In this document: positions 44,493 through 55,784 of the stretch, piece after piece
Position numbering within the stretch: the stretch's first letter is position 1
Layout: the number at the start of each line of letters is the position of its first letter
NCBI GenBank assembly: GCA_002205965.3
Contig: NADL03000109.1
Coordinates: 224,087 to 288,086, forward strand
Origin: Kappaphycus alvarezii
Taxonomy: Eukaryota > Rhodophyta > Florideophyceae > Gigartinales > Solieriaceae
Direction: 5' to 3'
Length of the DNA: 64,000 bases
The notes under the pieces: generated by a model
Seen by the model: the letters and a program-made list of their open reading frames with translations, nothing else
Database searches by the model: none
What the model was told of the DNA's origin: nothing
Position numbers and translations under genes: made by a program

Positions 44493-46030
44493 TGTCAATC
44501 ACGTGCGAAGTGGAACGTATTTTTTGTCGCAGTCGTCTATAAACTTTTTAATAACTGTAGCACCTTCTCCTCTCCCAAAATTACTCGTAGCTCTGGTCTT
44601 TTCTCGCCCTTTCTCATTCTCAAGTGCTTTCAAGAGGAAGATATCTCCCTTTCCTATACTTGCTTATCGTTGCTGCGGTTCTGTCCAAATTCACTGCTAT
44701 TTTATCCAGTTATTTAATACTGTATATACCCTTCTAAATGCACCCCAAATCAAATTATTTTTCCCTTTTTGCTTACTTCCTTCTTTAAACTAATATTCTG
44801 GGACAACAGGCGTTAATCTACAACTGATTATTCCCTTTCAGATTCGTTTTCTCTATTTAAAATCCATATAATGCGCCCTCGCTGGCCTACTTGAACAGTT
44901 TTATCTAAATTTCAAGCCCCACAACCATTTTCATCACTTTACCTCTACCTATACCCATTTAAAACACCCTTAATCGCCTGGAACTCCCTATATTACACAA
45001 AAATGAAAAACCCGTGCCCTTCCGGCGTCATTTCCAGTACCCGCTACCCTCGCCCACTAGACTCAATTCCCTTACTCCCTTTCGTATGCACTGGCCATGA
45101 TAAATATCTCTGGTGGAAAACTAAGAGGAAGTTGGTCGAGTCCGTTCGTCGTTTGTTTATCGAGGATGAGGTGGAGAAGGTTGGTGAGGGGCAGGAGGAG
45201 AGATCGAGGATGGAAATGGGGACACCTCTGAGGAGTGGGCACCCCGGAATTGCTGAGAATGGGGATGAAGATGGGACGGGAGGATGAGGAAGAGAACGAG
45301 GGGGTTGATGAGGACGAAGAGGAAGATGAGTAGGATGAGGAGGAGGAGTCATGGAAAGTGTCGGAATGTTGGGGCAGGGGCGAGATAGTGTGGACCAGGC
45401 GGTCCCGACGCTAGAACCAGATTGGGGCATCTTTTGTGGTTTAAATATCTATCAGGAAGTAATAGAGAATTGTAAGAAGTTCACAGATATTTGTGGGGAC
45501 TTTTAGATGGTATGGATATTTTGAATGATTTTTCTGAATCTAATGCGGGGAATTGAAATTGTAAGAACTAGAATCATTTCCACGTCTGATTAGAATCTTT
45601 CAAGTATATTCTAATATCTTCAAATTGTTTTTTATAAGACTCTCACGTCCACAGGAATTATTTCTATGAATTTTATAATATTTAGTATGGGTTTGCAAAA
45701 ACTTTAGGGATATCAAAAGTTCTATATAAGCTGATTAAACGCTTCCTCAGAGCAATGTCAAGCAACTTTGCAGATAACTTCAAGTCAAGTCTAAGTAGTT
45801 AGAGAGTTGAGAGTCAACTTCTGACCAAGTAAGCGAGCTTGTTACATTTTTTGTGATGGTAGGTGGTTGAGCCTGCTCTTTGAGTACACTTGTAAAGAAT
45901 TGGTCCGTCATTCATATTGAACACTCCCTGATCCTGCAGCCATACTACGGTAGCACTTTTTTGGCTTGCAACACCTCCGTTCTGAGATTTTGTGAGTCGT
46001 ATATCTCTTTTCCGGCGTTTTACCGTTTCC
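44493..46030 (+). repeat. 5' LTR of the third gypsy copy
   Basis: Starts TGTCAATCACGTGCG (aligned with TGCCAGGCGG of the 3' LTR) and ends before TTTGGTACTC. Contains a CATTTAAA site (about 44958), the acidic ORF at 45003 and the TTCTATATAAGCTGA site (about 45721). Confidence 0.75.
45003..45540 (+). pseudogene. LTR-encoded acidic protein, third gypsy copy
   Basis: ATG at 45003 opens a 94-codon frame: MKNPCPSGVISSTRYPRPLD, SIPLLPF, and KRKLVESVRRLFIEDEVEKV, matching the conserved N-terminal half. The frame then leaves the homologous reading near 45240, while the neighbouring frame holds the Asp/Glu-rich run (45260-45350) and DQAVPTLEPDWGIF (about 45392-45440), the C-terminal block. At least two indels. 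It is the same protein as at 57307. Confidence 0.65.
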
Positions 46031-46118
46031 TTTGGTACTCTTGGGAGGGTGCTGCACAAGCTATTCTAGTATTGAAGTATTACTGAAATTTTTAGTAGGA
46101 ATATTTTTTTCTGTAAAC

Positions 46119-47250
46119 ATGGATCCCAAAGATGGTCATCTAAGGTTCACAGAGAGCAAGAGTGAAGATGTTGAGGGGTTTCTTTATATACAGTTTATTG
46201 TTTTGATGCTTGAGAGAAGCGATGAAAAGAAAACAACAAGTATCTTTGCCTATATTTATGTGAGGCAAACATAAATATAAGCCAAGTTCATCGAAGTGTG
46301 ATCCCTTAATGGGAATGGAAGCAACGTTGGTGAGGTACTTGAGTGGCTTTTGAATCTATATGCTGAGCATGTAGAACCAGATGAGATGATACTTACCGCC
46401 ATAGTGGCCCGGATCAAATTTAGTGATTTGTTTAGTTCATTGGGTACTTGTGTGATCTTCATGAAAAGCCTGGGTTCAAAGCCTAAGCGAAATTCGGAAT
46501 GCTGTGTAAGGCGGCGATAAAAGATAAGCGGTTTTCTTTTTTCCTCCTGATCAGGGGCTCTCACACTTTTAATGACCTGAAGGATACTATAGTAGAGTTT
46601 GTCAAAAACTCGGGACGTTTCAGTTCCCAAGTGAAATACCGAGGAAGACCTTAAAACGATGTATATCATACAACCTGCGAAGAATTTTTAATTTCAATTA
46701 AAACTTCTAAGTCTGGAAACACGGTTATATAGTCGCCATGACATGATAATCACGCAGTTAGAGAGCCTTCACCTTACCATAAAAAAGAACCAGTCTAGGG
46801 TCCCGAGAGCAGCAGAAGTCTTTTCCTACTGCAACAAGCCTTGAAACGATGCAAATGACTGTACTGAGAATCCACATAGAGATATGCATGCAAAAGTTCA
46901 TAGATCCAGGTATTCAAAGTTTTTCAATCCAAGAAGATGGAATGCAGATCTCAATGCCACTCTACTTGGGCAGGAGCGGTGGATTTTGGAATGTAGGTGG
47001 GACGAACAGCGAACAATTCACATTTAGTTACAGAAATGAAGATTAGAGGATTGGCGATCCAAATAAAAGATTTTACAATTCGGAAGAATGCATCCGAAAC
47101 TTCACATGGGACGGTTCAGACTCTGACTTCGACACAAATGACGACAGGTACTGCGGAGATGAGAAAAAACCTGAATATGGTTGCCATATTTGGACAATTG
47201 GGACCTGAAAATCGGGGCAAATGTAATAAATGAGAGGTTGAAGGAAGAAA
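46119..47250 (+). pseudogene. Gypsy gag, third copy
   Basis: ATG at 46119 starts MDPKDGHLRFTESKSEDVEG and 46119-46274 remains open, matching the right-edge gag without the 2-bp deletion seen there. Later parts (46280-46660) match DDLL-type helices through many stops. A zinc-knuckle remnant can be seen near 46815-46890 (TCTTTTCCTACTGCAACAAG, equivalent to the CSYCHKPGH segment). 46849-47046 reads ISMPLYLG and FTFSYRNED, equivalent to the protease-RT connector at 60170-60260; the protease itself is deleted. Confidence 0.7.
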
Positions 47251-47779
47251 TTGGCCTCATGGGAGTAAAACAAGGAGCTCTGAGCGAACAAATCCGAACA
47301 GAAAGAGAAAAAAAAGTGTTATCGAAAAAGGTTTGTTATCTCCCATCTCAAACAGACAAGCAAATTTACGGAAAAATTTTATCCTGAGAAGTTATTGTAT
47401 GGAATGTGTCACACTTTCGCGAGGCAGATTTTCCTGAAAAAAACGCTTTTGGGCTAAAAGAACCGAAACCAACACATCGCATACATCGACGCCAGCTGCC
47501 AAGATGGGACCAAGTTATCGAATAAAACGTCAAATAAATGCTAAAATGACACCATCGCACCCACTTCTTCTTTATGGTCGTTCTCACATTTCATCACGAC
47601 CAAAAAAGATATAGAAAAAAGATGCTGCGTTCATAAAAGGGTTTTCAATTTCGACCGTTGAGGAAATTCTCAAAAACGTAAAATATAGTAAATATTTCAC
47701 AATTTTCAACCTCTATACTGGCCACCGACCAATTTCTATAGATTAAGAATGCAAGGGAAAGAAGACATTAACGTGAAAA

Positions 47780-49800
47780 ATGGTAACTTTCAGTTTAATT
47801 GATGCCTTTTAGTCCCATGAAGGCTCTGAATACCTTTGAAGGAATGATGAGCCTGTTTGTAAAGATACTGCCCTTTGTAAGGGTATACATCGACGAAGTC
47901 GTGATATTTTTGGGGGCATTGGAATATCATGTGATTTATATTAAAAAAGGCTAACAGACTTATCAAATTGCTCTTTGAAGATTAAACTGAGCAAGTGTCT
48001 CATCTAAAAGACATCTGCAAAAATTACTGGACCATATATTCGATCGGGAGGTATTAAAAGCAGACACCGACAAGGTTTCGAAAACTAAGCTGGCTCCACA
48101 ACCGGCTTAGGAGGCGGGACTAGGAAGTTTTCTTGGCCTCCCTCCGTACCAAAAACTTTTTATTAGTAGTTTCGCTTAAATAGCGGGCCGCTTCATTCCG
48201 ACACGTGAAATAACGTAAAAATATTGTAGAGCCAGAAAATTCAACGGGCACTCTAGGAGCTTAAAGAAAAGCCTTGCAAACCTCTAGTCCTCGTTTATCT
48301 TGATATCAAGATTCCTTTAATACTAGGAACAGATGCATCAGACCATTCAGTTGGGGCAGTTCGTTCCAAAAAGGATGAAAGAGGTGGACTTCACCCGGTC
48401 TAAAATGCCAGTAAACCATTGAAATACACGGAGGAAAGATTTTTTCTATTCGAAAAAGAGGCACTGGCGGATTTTTTTCAATTAAAGAGATTTAGAGTAT
48501 ATCTTTTATCGCTCGAAAAGTTCACACTAGTGACTGGCCATCTGGCGCTGAGAGCAAAATTTCAAAATAAGGATGTGCACCACAGTTTTGCGAGATGATT
48601 CGATCTTTTTGCGGGAATAGAGGTTCGAGGTAAATTACAGAACTGGACGAGAAAATCAATGTACAAACTTCCTTTCTCACTTAGAGTAGCACCGAAAACA
48701 GAAAAATAGCTTTGGTGATGAGGTCGCAGGGGTAATTGAGGTGAAAAGCTAAAAACCTAATATTATAAGGCCGAAAGTGAGGTCCTCATTCAATTTTTTA
48801 TCGGCACTGAAACAAGAAGAATCGAACCCGAGCACAAGGATTGGGTTCGCAGAAACCAGAAGGAATTTTTCCGTTGGGAAGCAAGGCTGTTCCGACGGGC
48901 CAGAACAGGTCTCCGACTAGTTCCCCACTAGGGAACAAAATGAGATCCTATTGACATTCGACGACAAGACCAGTCACTGGGATTTTAAAAACAACAAGAA
49001 ATTTCAATGTGGATATATTGTAGAGGCATACTCTCTGTACGTACGCATTCAAATTCGTGAAAAATTGTGATGGGTGCCAGAAATTCGCGCCCGTATGAAA
49101 GTACAAATCGATGTTGAAATTTCCGATCTCAGCTCTTCTTTGGAGCTTCTCCATTGATATTGCGGGGCTTTTTCGACAAAGGCATATAAGGAAACAAGTA
49201 TATGCTAATTGCAGTGGAGCACTTTATTGGCTATCCTATAGCAGTATCAGTGGAGGATCCACCGCGGAGGTAGTCCTGAAATTCGTACAGAAACAAAATA
49301 TATAATCTATTAGCCTCTGAAAAGGATTATATTGGATAGCGGTCTATGCCTAAGAACAGCAGCAGCTACTGAATACATGGAAAAGGAAAATTCATTAGAA
49401 GATGTTTTTATACCTTGAAATGTCCAACGACAGAGCAGGGAGGATTCTGGGGACGATAAAAAAGATCTGTATCAAATAATTCATTGGCTAGTAGCAAAGA
49501 ATGGGGGAAGAAACTCCGAAAGTGCTTTATGGATAAAGGAGGAGGATTGCAACAAGCAGGTATTCCCAGTTTGAATTTACTGTATTGGAAAATACCACGA
49601 ATTACAAAAAGAGGATCCTATAATCAGCGAACAGGGCCTAAAAGAAACCGTAAGAGAAACGGAGCCATATTTGCAAGCAATTGGCAAGAGGAGGTAGCTA
49701 AGCAAAATTCGGGGATCGTTCAGTCAGGGGAAAGGGTCGGACATTTACGCCCGGTTCTAAAACCACGTGATCCACGTAAAGGCATTTCAAAAGATATTTA
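47780..49800 (+). pseudogene. Gypsy pol, third copy
   Basis: RT block around 47800-47920 with KILPFVRVYIDEVVIF (polymerase box YIDE instead of YIDD), HIFDREVLKADTDKV (about 48030-48080), RNase H with GTDASDHSVGAV (about 48325-48365), an integrase remnant with NCDGCQKFAPV-like sequence about 49050-49100 read on the plus strand, FSIDIAGLF (49149-49175), and later EWGKKLRKCFMDKGGG (about 49500), equivalent to the QWEDALPKVLYGY region. Stops and indels throughout. Confidence 0.75.
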
Positions 49801-50935
49801 AGTGACCGGCGTTCGAAACAATAAAATCTGATCCATGCGTGTTTACCAAAGCAAGGCAACCTCACTACAAATTATGCTCAATTTTGGGGAAGAAATCGAG
49901 AAGAACAATCAATGCTCGTCGTCTCGTCGCTCACCAAGAAAGGGAGGAGTCGGTTTTAGTGATAGCACAGTCTGTCCACCCAATGAAAATCTTACTCCAT
50001 AATAACATGATGGTTCCGAGCCGTGGAAAGAGGACTTGGGATTCGATCGGGATATGTTCACGAGGAGACTCGGAGTTACAAGTACTTATTTACTTTATCA
50101 TTACATTTGCTTATGCATCTGGATGCTGAATGGACCATGCCTCTCGAAAGAAGACGGTAAACTTCTACTAAGGTTATTTATTCGTATCAAAACGGAACAT
50201 TCATAACAATCGCCCCTGAGTTTGCGATTTATCTTACACTACTCGACTGGACGACACGGAATCGTTCCAGAAGAAAACGTATCTTTATATTATCTACCGT
50301 AAATATTATCAGAAGCGTGTACTCGTTTCCAAAAACGCATCCTGAATAATAAGACACAGGTATGATTCATCTGCAGACCTTGAATATCGATTGGCTCCAT
50401 ATCGTCTCTGGGAGCCTTATGTTTCTCCCACAAGGAACGAGAGCTCAGCTGAAGACCAAGATCCTCTCGCGACCATCATGATGATTTGTTCAGGACCATC
50501 CAGTGATCTAGTCGGACCATAGAAGAGGGCAACACATCGAGAGCGTGAAGAAAGATCACCAAGGAGATCAGCTCCGACACAGCCCAGTCTCCCAGGTGCA
50601 AACCATGCCGCCTTGACTATTGGACGACTACCAATTACAATTAAGCTTTGGGAAATAGGGGAGGACCTTGGAGAAGCCGAGGTGGTTTCCTACATTGCGA
50701 TTACTATCTGCATGTGCATCGTGAATAGTATCTCCTTGTGCTTTCAAAGCATTAACGGGGCGCACCTTACTGGTGAGGACACAATTCCTATGTTGCGAGT
50801 TTTTCCCTTCAGATACAGTTTCTACACCCATCAACAGAGAAGTTCACGACCCACATCTACCAACTTACATTTGGAACATTTGGAGAAGTGAAACGAGAGA
50901 AGCTCATTTAAGAACACCATGAAACTATATGTAGG
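49801..50935 (+). pseudogene. Gypsy accessory region with two modules, third copy
   Basis: 49839-49960 matches the integrase tail (FTKARQPHYKLCS, RTINARRLV). Module 1 lies about 50060-50290 (ELQVLIYFIITFAYASGC, and in another frame LSLRFILHYSTGRHGIV). The linker at 50380-50590 reads LEYRLAPYRLWEPYVSP and a basic Arg/Ser run. Module 2 lies about 50690-50900: ISLCFQSINGAHLTGEDTIP and MLRVFPFRYSF. The order module 1, linker, module 2 agrees with the minus-strand copy. Confidence 0.7.
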
Positions 50936-51129
50936 ATCTATATAACTCTTGGCCAAGGAACAGAGCTGTTCCTTTCACGGTACACACTTTAAAAACCAAC
51001 TCAAATATCAGAGACTATCATATCCTTTCAGTCAACATATATACAATCCTTTATGAATAGATAGATATACCAGAAATACACCAAAATGAATTAAAATGAG
51101 ACAGAACGTTCGAACTAAATATGGGGAAT

Positions 51130-51600
51130 TGCCAGGCGGAGGCGAACGTGGAACAAATATTTTGTGTGGTCGTCCCCTACCGACTTTTTATTTACTGTAG
51201 TAGGTTCTCTTGCCCCAAAATCACTCGTAGTTGAGGTCATTCCTCTCCCTTCCTCACTGTAAGCACCTTACTAAGGAGAGTATAGCCCATTCACTATCCT
51301 TGCTTATTCTTGCCGGTGTCCTCCCAAAATTCACTGCCATCTCATCTAGATATTTAAATACTGTATGCAAGCCTCTAAGTCGACCCCAAGTCAAGTTCTT
51401 TTTCCCTTTATGCTTATCTCCTTCTCCCAACTAATTTTTTTGGAGAAAACTGCGCAAGCGCACTACTTCAAATTCCCTCCAAATTTATTTGCTCTATTTC
51501 AAATCTAAAGAATGAGCCCTCGCTAGCCTATTAAAACCCTTCCCCTCCAAGTTTCGAACTTCCCGATCATTCCACTCATTACCCAAACTTATAACAATGT
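51130..51600 (+). repeat. 3' LTR of the third gypsy copy, truncated
   Basis: Matches 44493-45005 (for example CACTCGTAGTTGAGGTC, TTTAAATACTGTATGCAAG, GATCATTCCACTCATTACCC) and breaks off near the position of the acidic ORF start codon. Confidence 0.75.
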
Positions 51601-52057
51601 TCCATGTTTGTGAGGAGCTATGATGACATCCGAGAATAAGCCCCGATTCGAGCTTTTGAAATGAATCTGAGCTACGCAGTGTCATATCTTTTGGAAACAA
51701 TCTGATTTGCATGCAGTTCTGCTCTTACCAGGACGCTAGCAAGAATGTTCGACTAGAAATAACTATTTGCCTCCGGACAAGGCCTACATATTTATATCAC
51801 CACTATACTGGTATATTTAAGTCTCAGTAGTCGCAAAGCTAAGCGTAGCAAAGAACAGGACCCCGCGGAGACTTTATTTATGATAGTAAATATTCAGCAG
51901 CTTATCTTGATATCCTTTCAACCAAAAGGGGCGTAAATTAGGGAGACTGTAAGCACTAGAAAAGAAGCAAATCACCAGAAGATCCCTCTTAATTGTTGAG
52001 GCTCACTCAGATGGTAGCTTTACGTTAAGTTTTGAAAATATGTAGCCAATTCGATGC
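51601..52057. other. No recognisable gene
   Basis: No motif. Lies between the truncated LTR and a detached accessory-module piece. Confidence 0.4.
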
Positions 52058-52345
52058 TTGCGACAGGAGCTTGCAAGTGACACCCGACAGGACGAGATTA
52101 ACATTTTCATTTCGATTCTTTTCATGTGCTTTCATACAATGAATGGAATGCATGTTACCCACGAAAATGCCTTCTATTGTTGCCACTGCTTCCCCCAATG
52201 TGTTACCCGTTCCTCAAACCGCTCCCCGTCAACAGCTCATAAAACATGCCTGCTCTTTCACAGACGGAATATTTAGGGATTTGAGTCAATTGAAACGTAT
52301 CCGAGACCACTGTTCAGTAGCTCAAAGAATCAATGAAAAGTAGGG
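52058..52345 (+). pseudogene. Detached gypsy accessory module
   Basis: 52092-52150 reads INIFISILFMCFHTMNGMHV, equivalent to the ISICMCFQTIHGTLL start of the module, and in another frame 52215-52330 reads QQLIKHACSFTDGIFRDLSQ, equivalent to the EKFAYYVYYLTFGRFGEV end. It is not attached to a recognisable pol and is probably from a further gypsy copy that has been deleted. Confidence 0.5.
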
Positions 52346-52559
52346 GATGGTATCAGAGCAGATGATCTACCGTCGATCTCTTTCCCACAATGCAACTCTT
52401 TCTTCCAGTTTGTTTCTATCCCCTCAGCTCAGGTGAACAAAAGGAATGCAGAAGGGCAATTTATTTTTAATTGATCAAGTGCTTGAAAAAGTCAGCGGTT
52501 TGTCCGTGCTTAAAATAGTAATAATCATCGCCTATTTATCGACCCTTTTAATAACAGCC
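52346..52559. other. No recognisable gene
   Basis: Contains TGGTATCAGAGC at 52348-52359, identical to the common initiator-tRNA primer-binding site, but no LTR end precedes it. Confidence 0.4.
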
Positions 52560-53775
52560 TAACTAGCTTCACTCTTCACACTCACAACAAAATGACTAGC
52601 TTCCGCCCCCATTTCATAGTTAAAAAGCAAAGTCGAGGGTCCGCGCACATCAACCGCTTTACTTTGCTGAACCACGGGCCCATGGAATATCGTAAGAGCC
52701 AGGCCGGTGGCCATCTCCGTCCTCGTAATAACCTCACCCGCGCGCCCAGTTGACGTGTGCCCATAGACGCCTTCGGGGGTATTTGTGATAGGGGTGGCTT
52801 CAAGGGAAGATAGGGGCTGATCGTCACCCGATGGTGACGGGCGTGAAGGGTTGAGTAGACACGGATTGTTAACCTTGGGCTTGTTGGTCTTAGGGACTGT
52901 GGGGTCAGCTCTGGGTCTGAGTGCATTCCATCAGAGATGGTGAACAGTAGTCTGCGTGGGGACCAATTCAACTGACGAGAGACAGCCTTCGACGTTTGCG
53001 AATGAGGAAGGAGCCGCGATTAAATCGCTGCCACTACATGTCCGAGCCCGTACCCCCACCACACCGTAACGTTGTGGACACGGGCAACCCGCTGCAGGTC
53101 CGACACGAGGTGTTGGACCTGCGTGTACAGGTCTTTCAAGTCGGGACGGGGGCTTCAGAGCTTCCTTTGTACATCCTCTTCCGGCTCGAAGTATACCGTT
53201 CTCAGGTAGAAGTATGACTGTCCGGGCGGTTTGAGATTATGCGACAACTGAGACCACATGCGGAGTACCTCCGTGAAGGGCTTTGCGGGGTCAAAGCCTG
53301 CAATGTCATCCGATTACTCGTCGTACTCTTTTCCATCGTCGTAATCGGAATCTTCGATGCTTGCGTTCACTTGGGACTTAAGACAGATGGCCAGGTGAAA
53401 AGGAGCAAAGTGTCGTATTGCGCGGTGTGCCGGTAGTGCGATGCCCGGCAAAAGGGGGGGATGAAAAAGTCCACCATCCCAACCGTGGCGAGCTATGGGT
53501 GTAATCGCTTGAAAAACTTTCCGCTGTAAGCGCTATACTTACAGAAAGCGACGGCGACGAAGATAAGTACTCCGGAAGGACAGCCCTGGGTACGACCAGC
53601 AGGACCGTTTGGCTCAGGAACCCTCGCATGCTGGCGGGAGAACCGCCAGGGTTGAGTGCGGCAGGGTGCACTGAGCGTTGCGGTACTTGGTCGAGGGACA
53701 GAGCCTTCCTGGCTCGGGAGAAACCGCCACTTGAGAAGGCCATATCCCTGGCCGAAGCAGCTAGAGTCCCGCAGA
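52560..53775 (-). pseudogene. Unrecognised protein-coding remnant in a GC-rich island
   Basis: On the minus strand three adjoining frames read protein-like sequence: about 53360-53165 (SIEDSDYDDGKEYDE, FTEVLRMWSQLSHNLKPPGQ, YFYLRTVYFEPEEDVQRKL), about 53154-53023 (DLKDLYTQVQHLVSDLQRVA, a likely coiled coil), and about 53015-52560 (a Pro/Thr/Ser-rich stretch ending LLFNYEMGAEASHFVVSV). Frame changes and stops fall between them. Upstream, 53740-53450 has a basic Ser/Arg-rich frame. It may be a gag-like gene of another element or a broken host gene. An R1 element has inserted upstream. No family recognised. Confidence 0.35.
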
Positions 53776-53781
53776 CGTAAG

Positions 53782-53895
53782 GGGAAAGGTTTGGGTGTTT
53801 TACTCTTGGAAGATATATCCGATCTATCCCATGGTTTTCCAGACAACCACAGTCGACTCAAAAAGGGTATACCGACACAGTAACGGGGAAGCAAC
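53782..53895 (-). repeat. R1 element with 10-bp target-site duplication
   Basis: The 114-bp unit runs from GGGAAAGGTTTGGGTG to ACGGGGAAGCAAC. It is flanked by identical CAGACGTAAG at 53772-53781 and 53896-53905, so it is a complete insertion. Confidence 0.88.
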
Positions 53896-54019
53896 CAGAC
53901 GTAAGTGCGCGATCCGAAAGAGGCGCGAGGATACGAGTGCCCGGCGTTCGCGCCTAATGCGGCGCAGGCGCCGAGACTGGCAGGATGAAGGTTGGAGAAG
54001 GGCAGTCTAGCAAGGAAGA

Positions 54020-54195
54020 GGAACGGTTTTCAACCGCCTTACAGTTCCAAACACTTACACTACGGGGAAGTTTGCTTTGCCGTTCCTACGATATACTGCT
54101 TCTCCCGGTGGGCATCGACGACTACAGTGCCTTCGGGGCCGAATGCTTCCAGGTCTTCTGCCGCCTCGCCACCCACGACGTTACCCGTGGTGGTA
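54020..54195 (+). repeat. R2 repeat, partial plus-strand copy
   Basis: CGATATACTGCTTCTCCCGG, GGCATCGACGACTACAGTGC and TCTGCCGCCTCGCCACCCAC follow the same order as 14474-14560. It adjoins an R2 copy in the other orientation, forming an inverted pair. Confidence 0.65.
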
Positions 54196-54540
54196 AATCT
54201 TTGTGGGTTGTACAATATTGCATAGAAGCGTGCGGAGGGTATTCATAAACTACGGATGCGGGCGGCGGGTGGAAATCTGTCGCCCCTGCATTACTTGGAG
54301 ACTAAACACAAAACGGGTAACGAAGTCACGGAGCTCCTGTTGAGGGGAGGAACCGCGACGGGAAGCAGCGAAGGAAGCAAGGGGGCGGAATAAACCCTTG
54401 CCGTCGTCGCCCAAGGCGCCATAGATATCAATCCCGTCGGGGGAGCGGAGGATATCGTTTGGTAGCAGTAAGTGCCGTAATGACGATGTTTCTGGCGCTC
54501 TGCCAGTGTTGCGGCAGCGCCTGCGGTATCCGTACTTGCC
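54196..54540 (-). repeat. R2 repeat, minus-strand copy
   Basis: The reverse complement closely matches 14410-14745, including CATCGTCATTACGGCACTTA, GGCGCCTTGGGCGACGACGG and CGACTTCGTTACCCGTTTTG. It is the best match to the copy inserted in the copia RT. Confidence 0.85.
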
Positions 54541-54894
54541 GAAATGTGGCGGCGTGCGGAGGGGTGGGCAACAGTAACGTCAACGGCGATATCGGTACTG
54601 TGAAGCCCACACTACGCGCCGTAACACGCCTCCCCATCAAGGGTTTCACAATTCCGTTACCCGCTTCACCCGTCGCTTTACCAGTGACGACTTATCCCGC
54701 ACAACGCACTAGCGGCGTGAATACAACCGACCACATCTTCCATACATTAAAATAACCCAGAAATTCCCCCTTTTTGCCTTCACGGCATGCAAGCCAGTCC
54801 GGTTCTTTCCCGGCGTTTTCCCGACCATTTTCTATCCTATTCCTCGGCGACTCTGAGTGCTTATTCCCACCGCCGTACAGATTCCCCCCCAAGA
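54541..54894. other. GC-rich, no recognisable gene
   Basis: Continuation of the GC-rich island. The short plus frame 54459-54755 overlaps R2 and has no motif. Confidence 0.35.
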
Positions 54895-55455
54895 CTGCGA
54901 CCTAGGGCTCAGTACTGTCCTAGAGTATTTATTGGTCCAAACCTCGGCAGGTACCCGTCGGGAACATCAAAAAATTCTCGCGGTAATCAGAATTACATTT
55001 GAAGCTTCGGAACAATCTGGAAATAGCTGCTTGTCCTTTTGAACGTGAGCTAAACCCAAACTGTTTTTGCTTTGGTCGGAAGTCTCGCCCGTGTGTCTAA
55101 ATAAGCAGCATTGGCGCTGTGCAGTTCCGGGAACATCGACTAGCAAAATTTCGTGCCTGTACTATTCCCTGAGTACAGTACACATTCTTCTCGTGCACTT
55201 GTCAAATTACTGTGTCGGTATACCCTTTTTGAGTCGATTGTGGTTGTCTGGAAACCCATGGGATTGATCGGATATATCTTCTAAGAGTAAAATACCCAAA
55301 CGTTCCCCTTGTCAAATCTTTGCAGCTGTGAAACCCTGCCTTAGGAATTTCTTGATGCTTCCAACGTAAATTTTCTACTGCTATCGTCCCCGTCCTCTCA
55401 GATTCTGCTCGACTACCGGTTAGTTGTGAACCTGTTACGCGGCTTGTGAGTTTTT
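54895..55455 (+). repeat. R3 repeat, copy carrying an R1 insertion
   Basis: Aligns with the reverse complement of 11396-11790: TAGAGTATTTATTGGTCCA, CAGGTACCCGTCGGGAACAT, GTGTGTCTAAATAAGCAGC, and after the R1 insertion CTTTGCAGCTGTGAAACC, GACTACCGGTTAGTTGTGA. Non-coding. Confidence 0.85.
55208..55307 (+). repeat. R1 element with target duplication and a known empty site
   Basis: The 100-bp unit TACTGTGTCGG to AACGTTCCC is flanked by CTTGTCAAAT at 55198-55207 and 55308-55317. The R3 copy at 11396-11790 lacks the unit and has this decamer once (GTTTGACAAG, 11493-11502, minus strand, one base different). Confidence 0.93.
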
Positions 55456-55565
55456 GCAAATTAGTACAAATACATTCTTGGGAAAAGCTGCAGTTTTATA
55501 TCGACGTTCCCGGTAAACCTCTCGATGGAGAAGTCACTACGCGCCGTTTGGCAATGATGATTACA

Positions 55566-55574
55566 ATATATAAA
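55566..55574 (+). promoter_or_regulatory. TATA box candidate for the 307-codon ORF
   Basis: ATATATAAA lies about 210 bp before the ATG at 55785, followed by an A/C/T-rich leader with no other long frame. Position and sequence fit a eukaryotic core promoter; the start site is not known. Confidence 0.4.
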
Positions 55575-55784
55575 CCTCAGTAGCACTTAACTGTGGGTTC
55601 CGCAGTCGCTTATCCCACATTAAACGACTCTGCTGATCAGCATTCATCTCCCAGCTCAATACTTCATCTCAATACCCTGTGTTTCAATATCAGTTGTTTG
55701 AAGCAGCCGCCTTGTAACGATAACGCACGCACGACAGTCTTCACATAATCCATCTAAATTACGTATTCAAAGCTTCACAGGACC

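Larger units (their letters stand above)
44493..51600 (+). mobile_element. Ty3/gypsy retrotransposon, third copy, heavily decayed
   Basis: Layout: 5' LTR with acidic ORF (44493-46030), primer-binding region TTTGGTACTCTTGGGAGGG (46031-46049), gag (46119 onward), pol (about 47780-49800), accessory modules (49840-50935), short purine run ATGGGGAA, and a truncated 3' LTR (51130-51600). Each part aligns with the copy at 56807-64000. The polymerase box reads YIDE. No long frame survives. It is older than the right-edge copy. Confidence 0.88.

Noticed and set aside
52348..52359. TGGTATCAGAGC, identical to the usual initiator-tRNA primer-binding site
   Set aside because: No LTR end (CA) precedes it and no gag follows; an isolated 12-mer does not define an element.
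53526..53547. CTGTAAGTATAGCGCTTACAG as a minimal intron on the minus strand
   Set aside because: At about 20 nt it is too short for a spliceosomal intron; it is a simple 7-bp inverted repeat.
53782..53895. R1 as a pol III SINE because of a TCGACTC B-box-like core
   Set aside because: The core is on the strand opposite to the inferred sense strand and there is no A-box at a suitable distance.
54459..54755. 98-codon plus-strand frame as a gene
   Set aside because: It lies across the R2 repeat boundary and has no motif.
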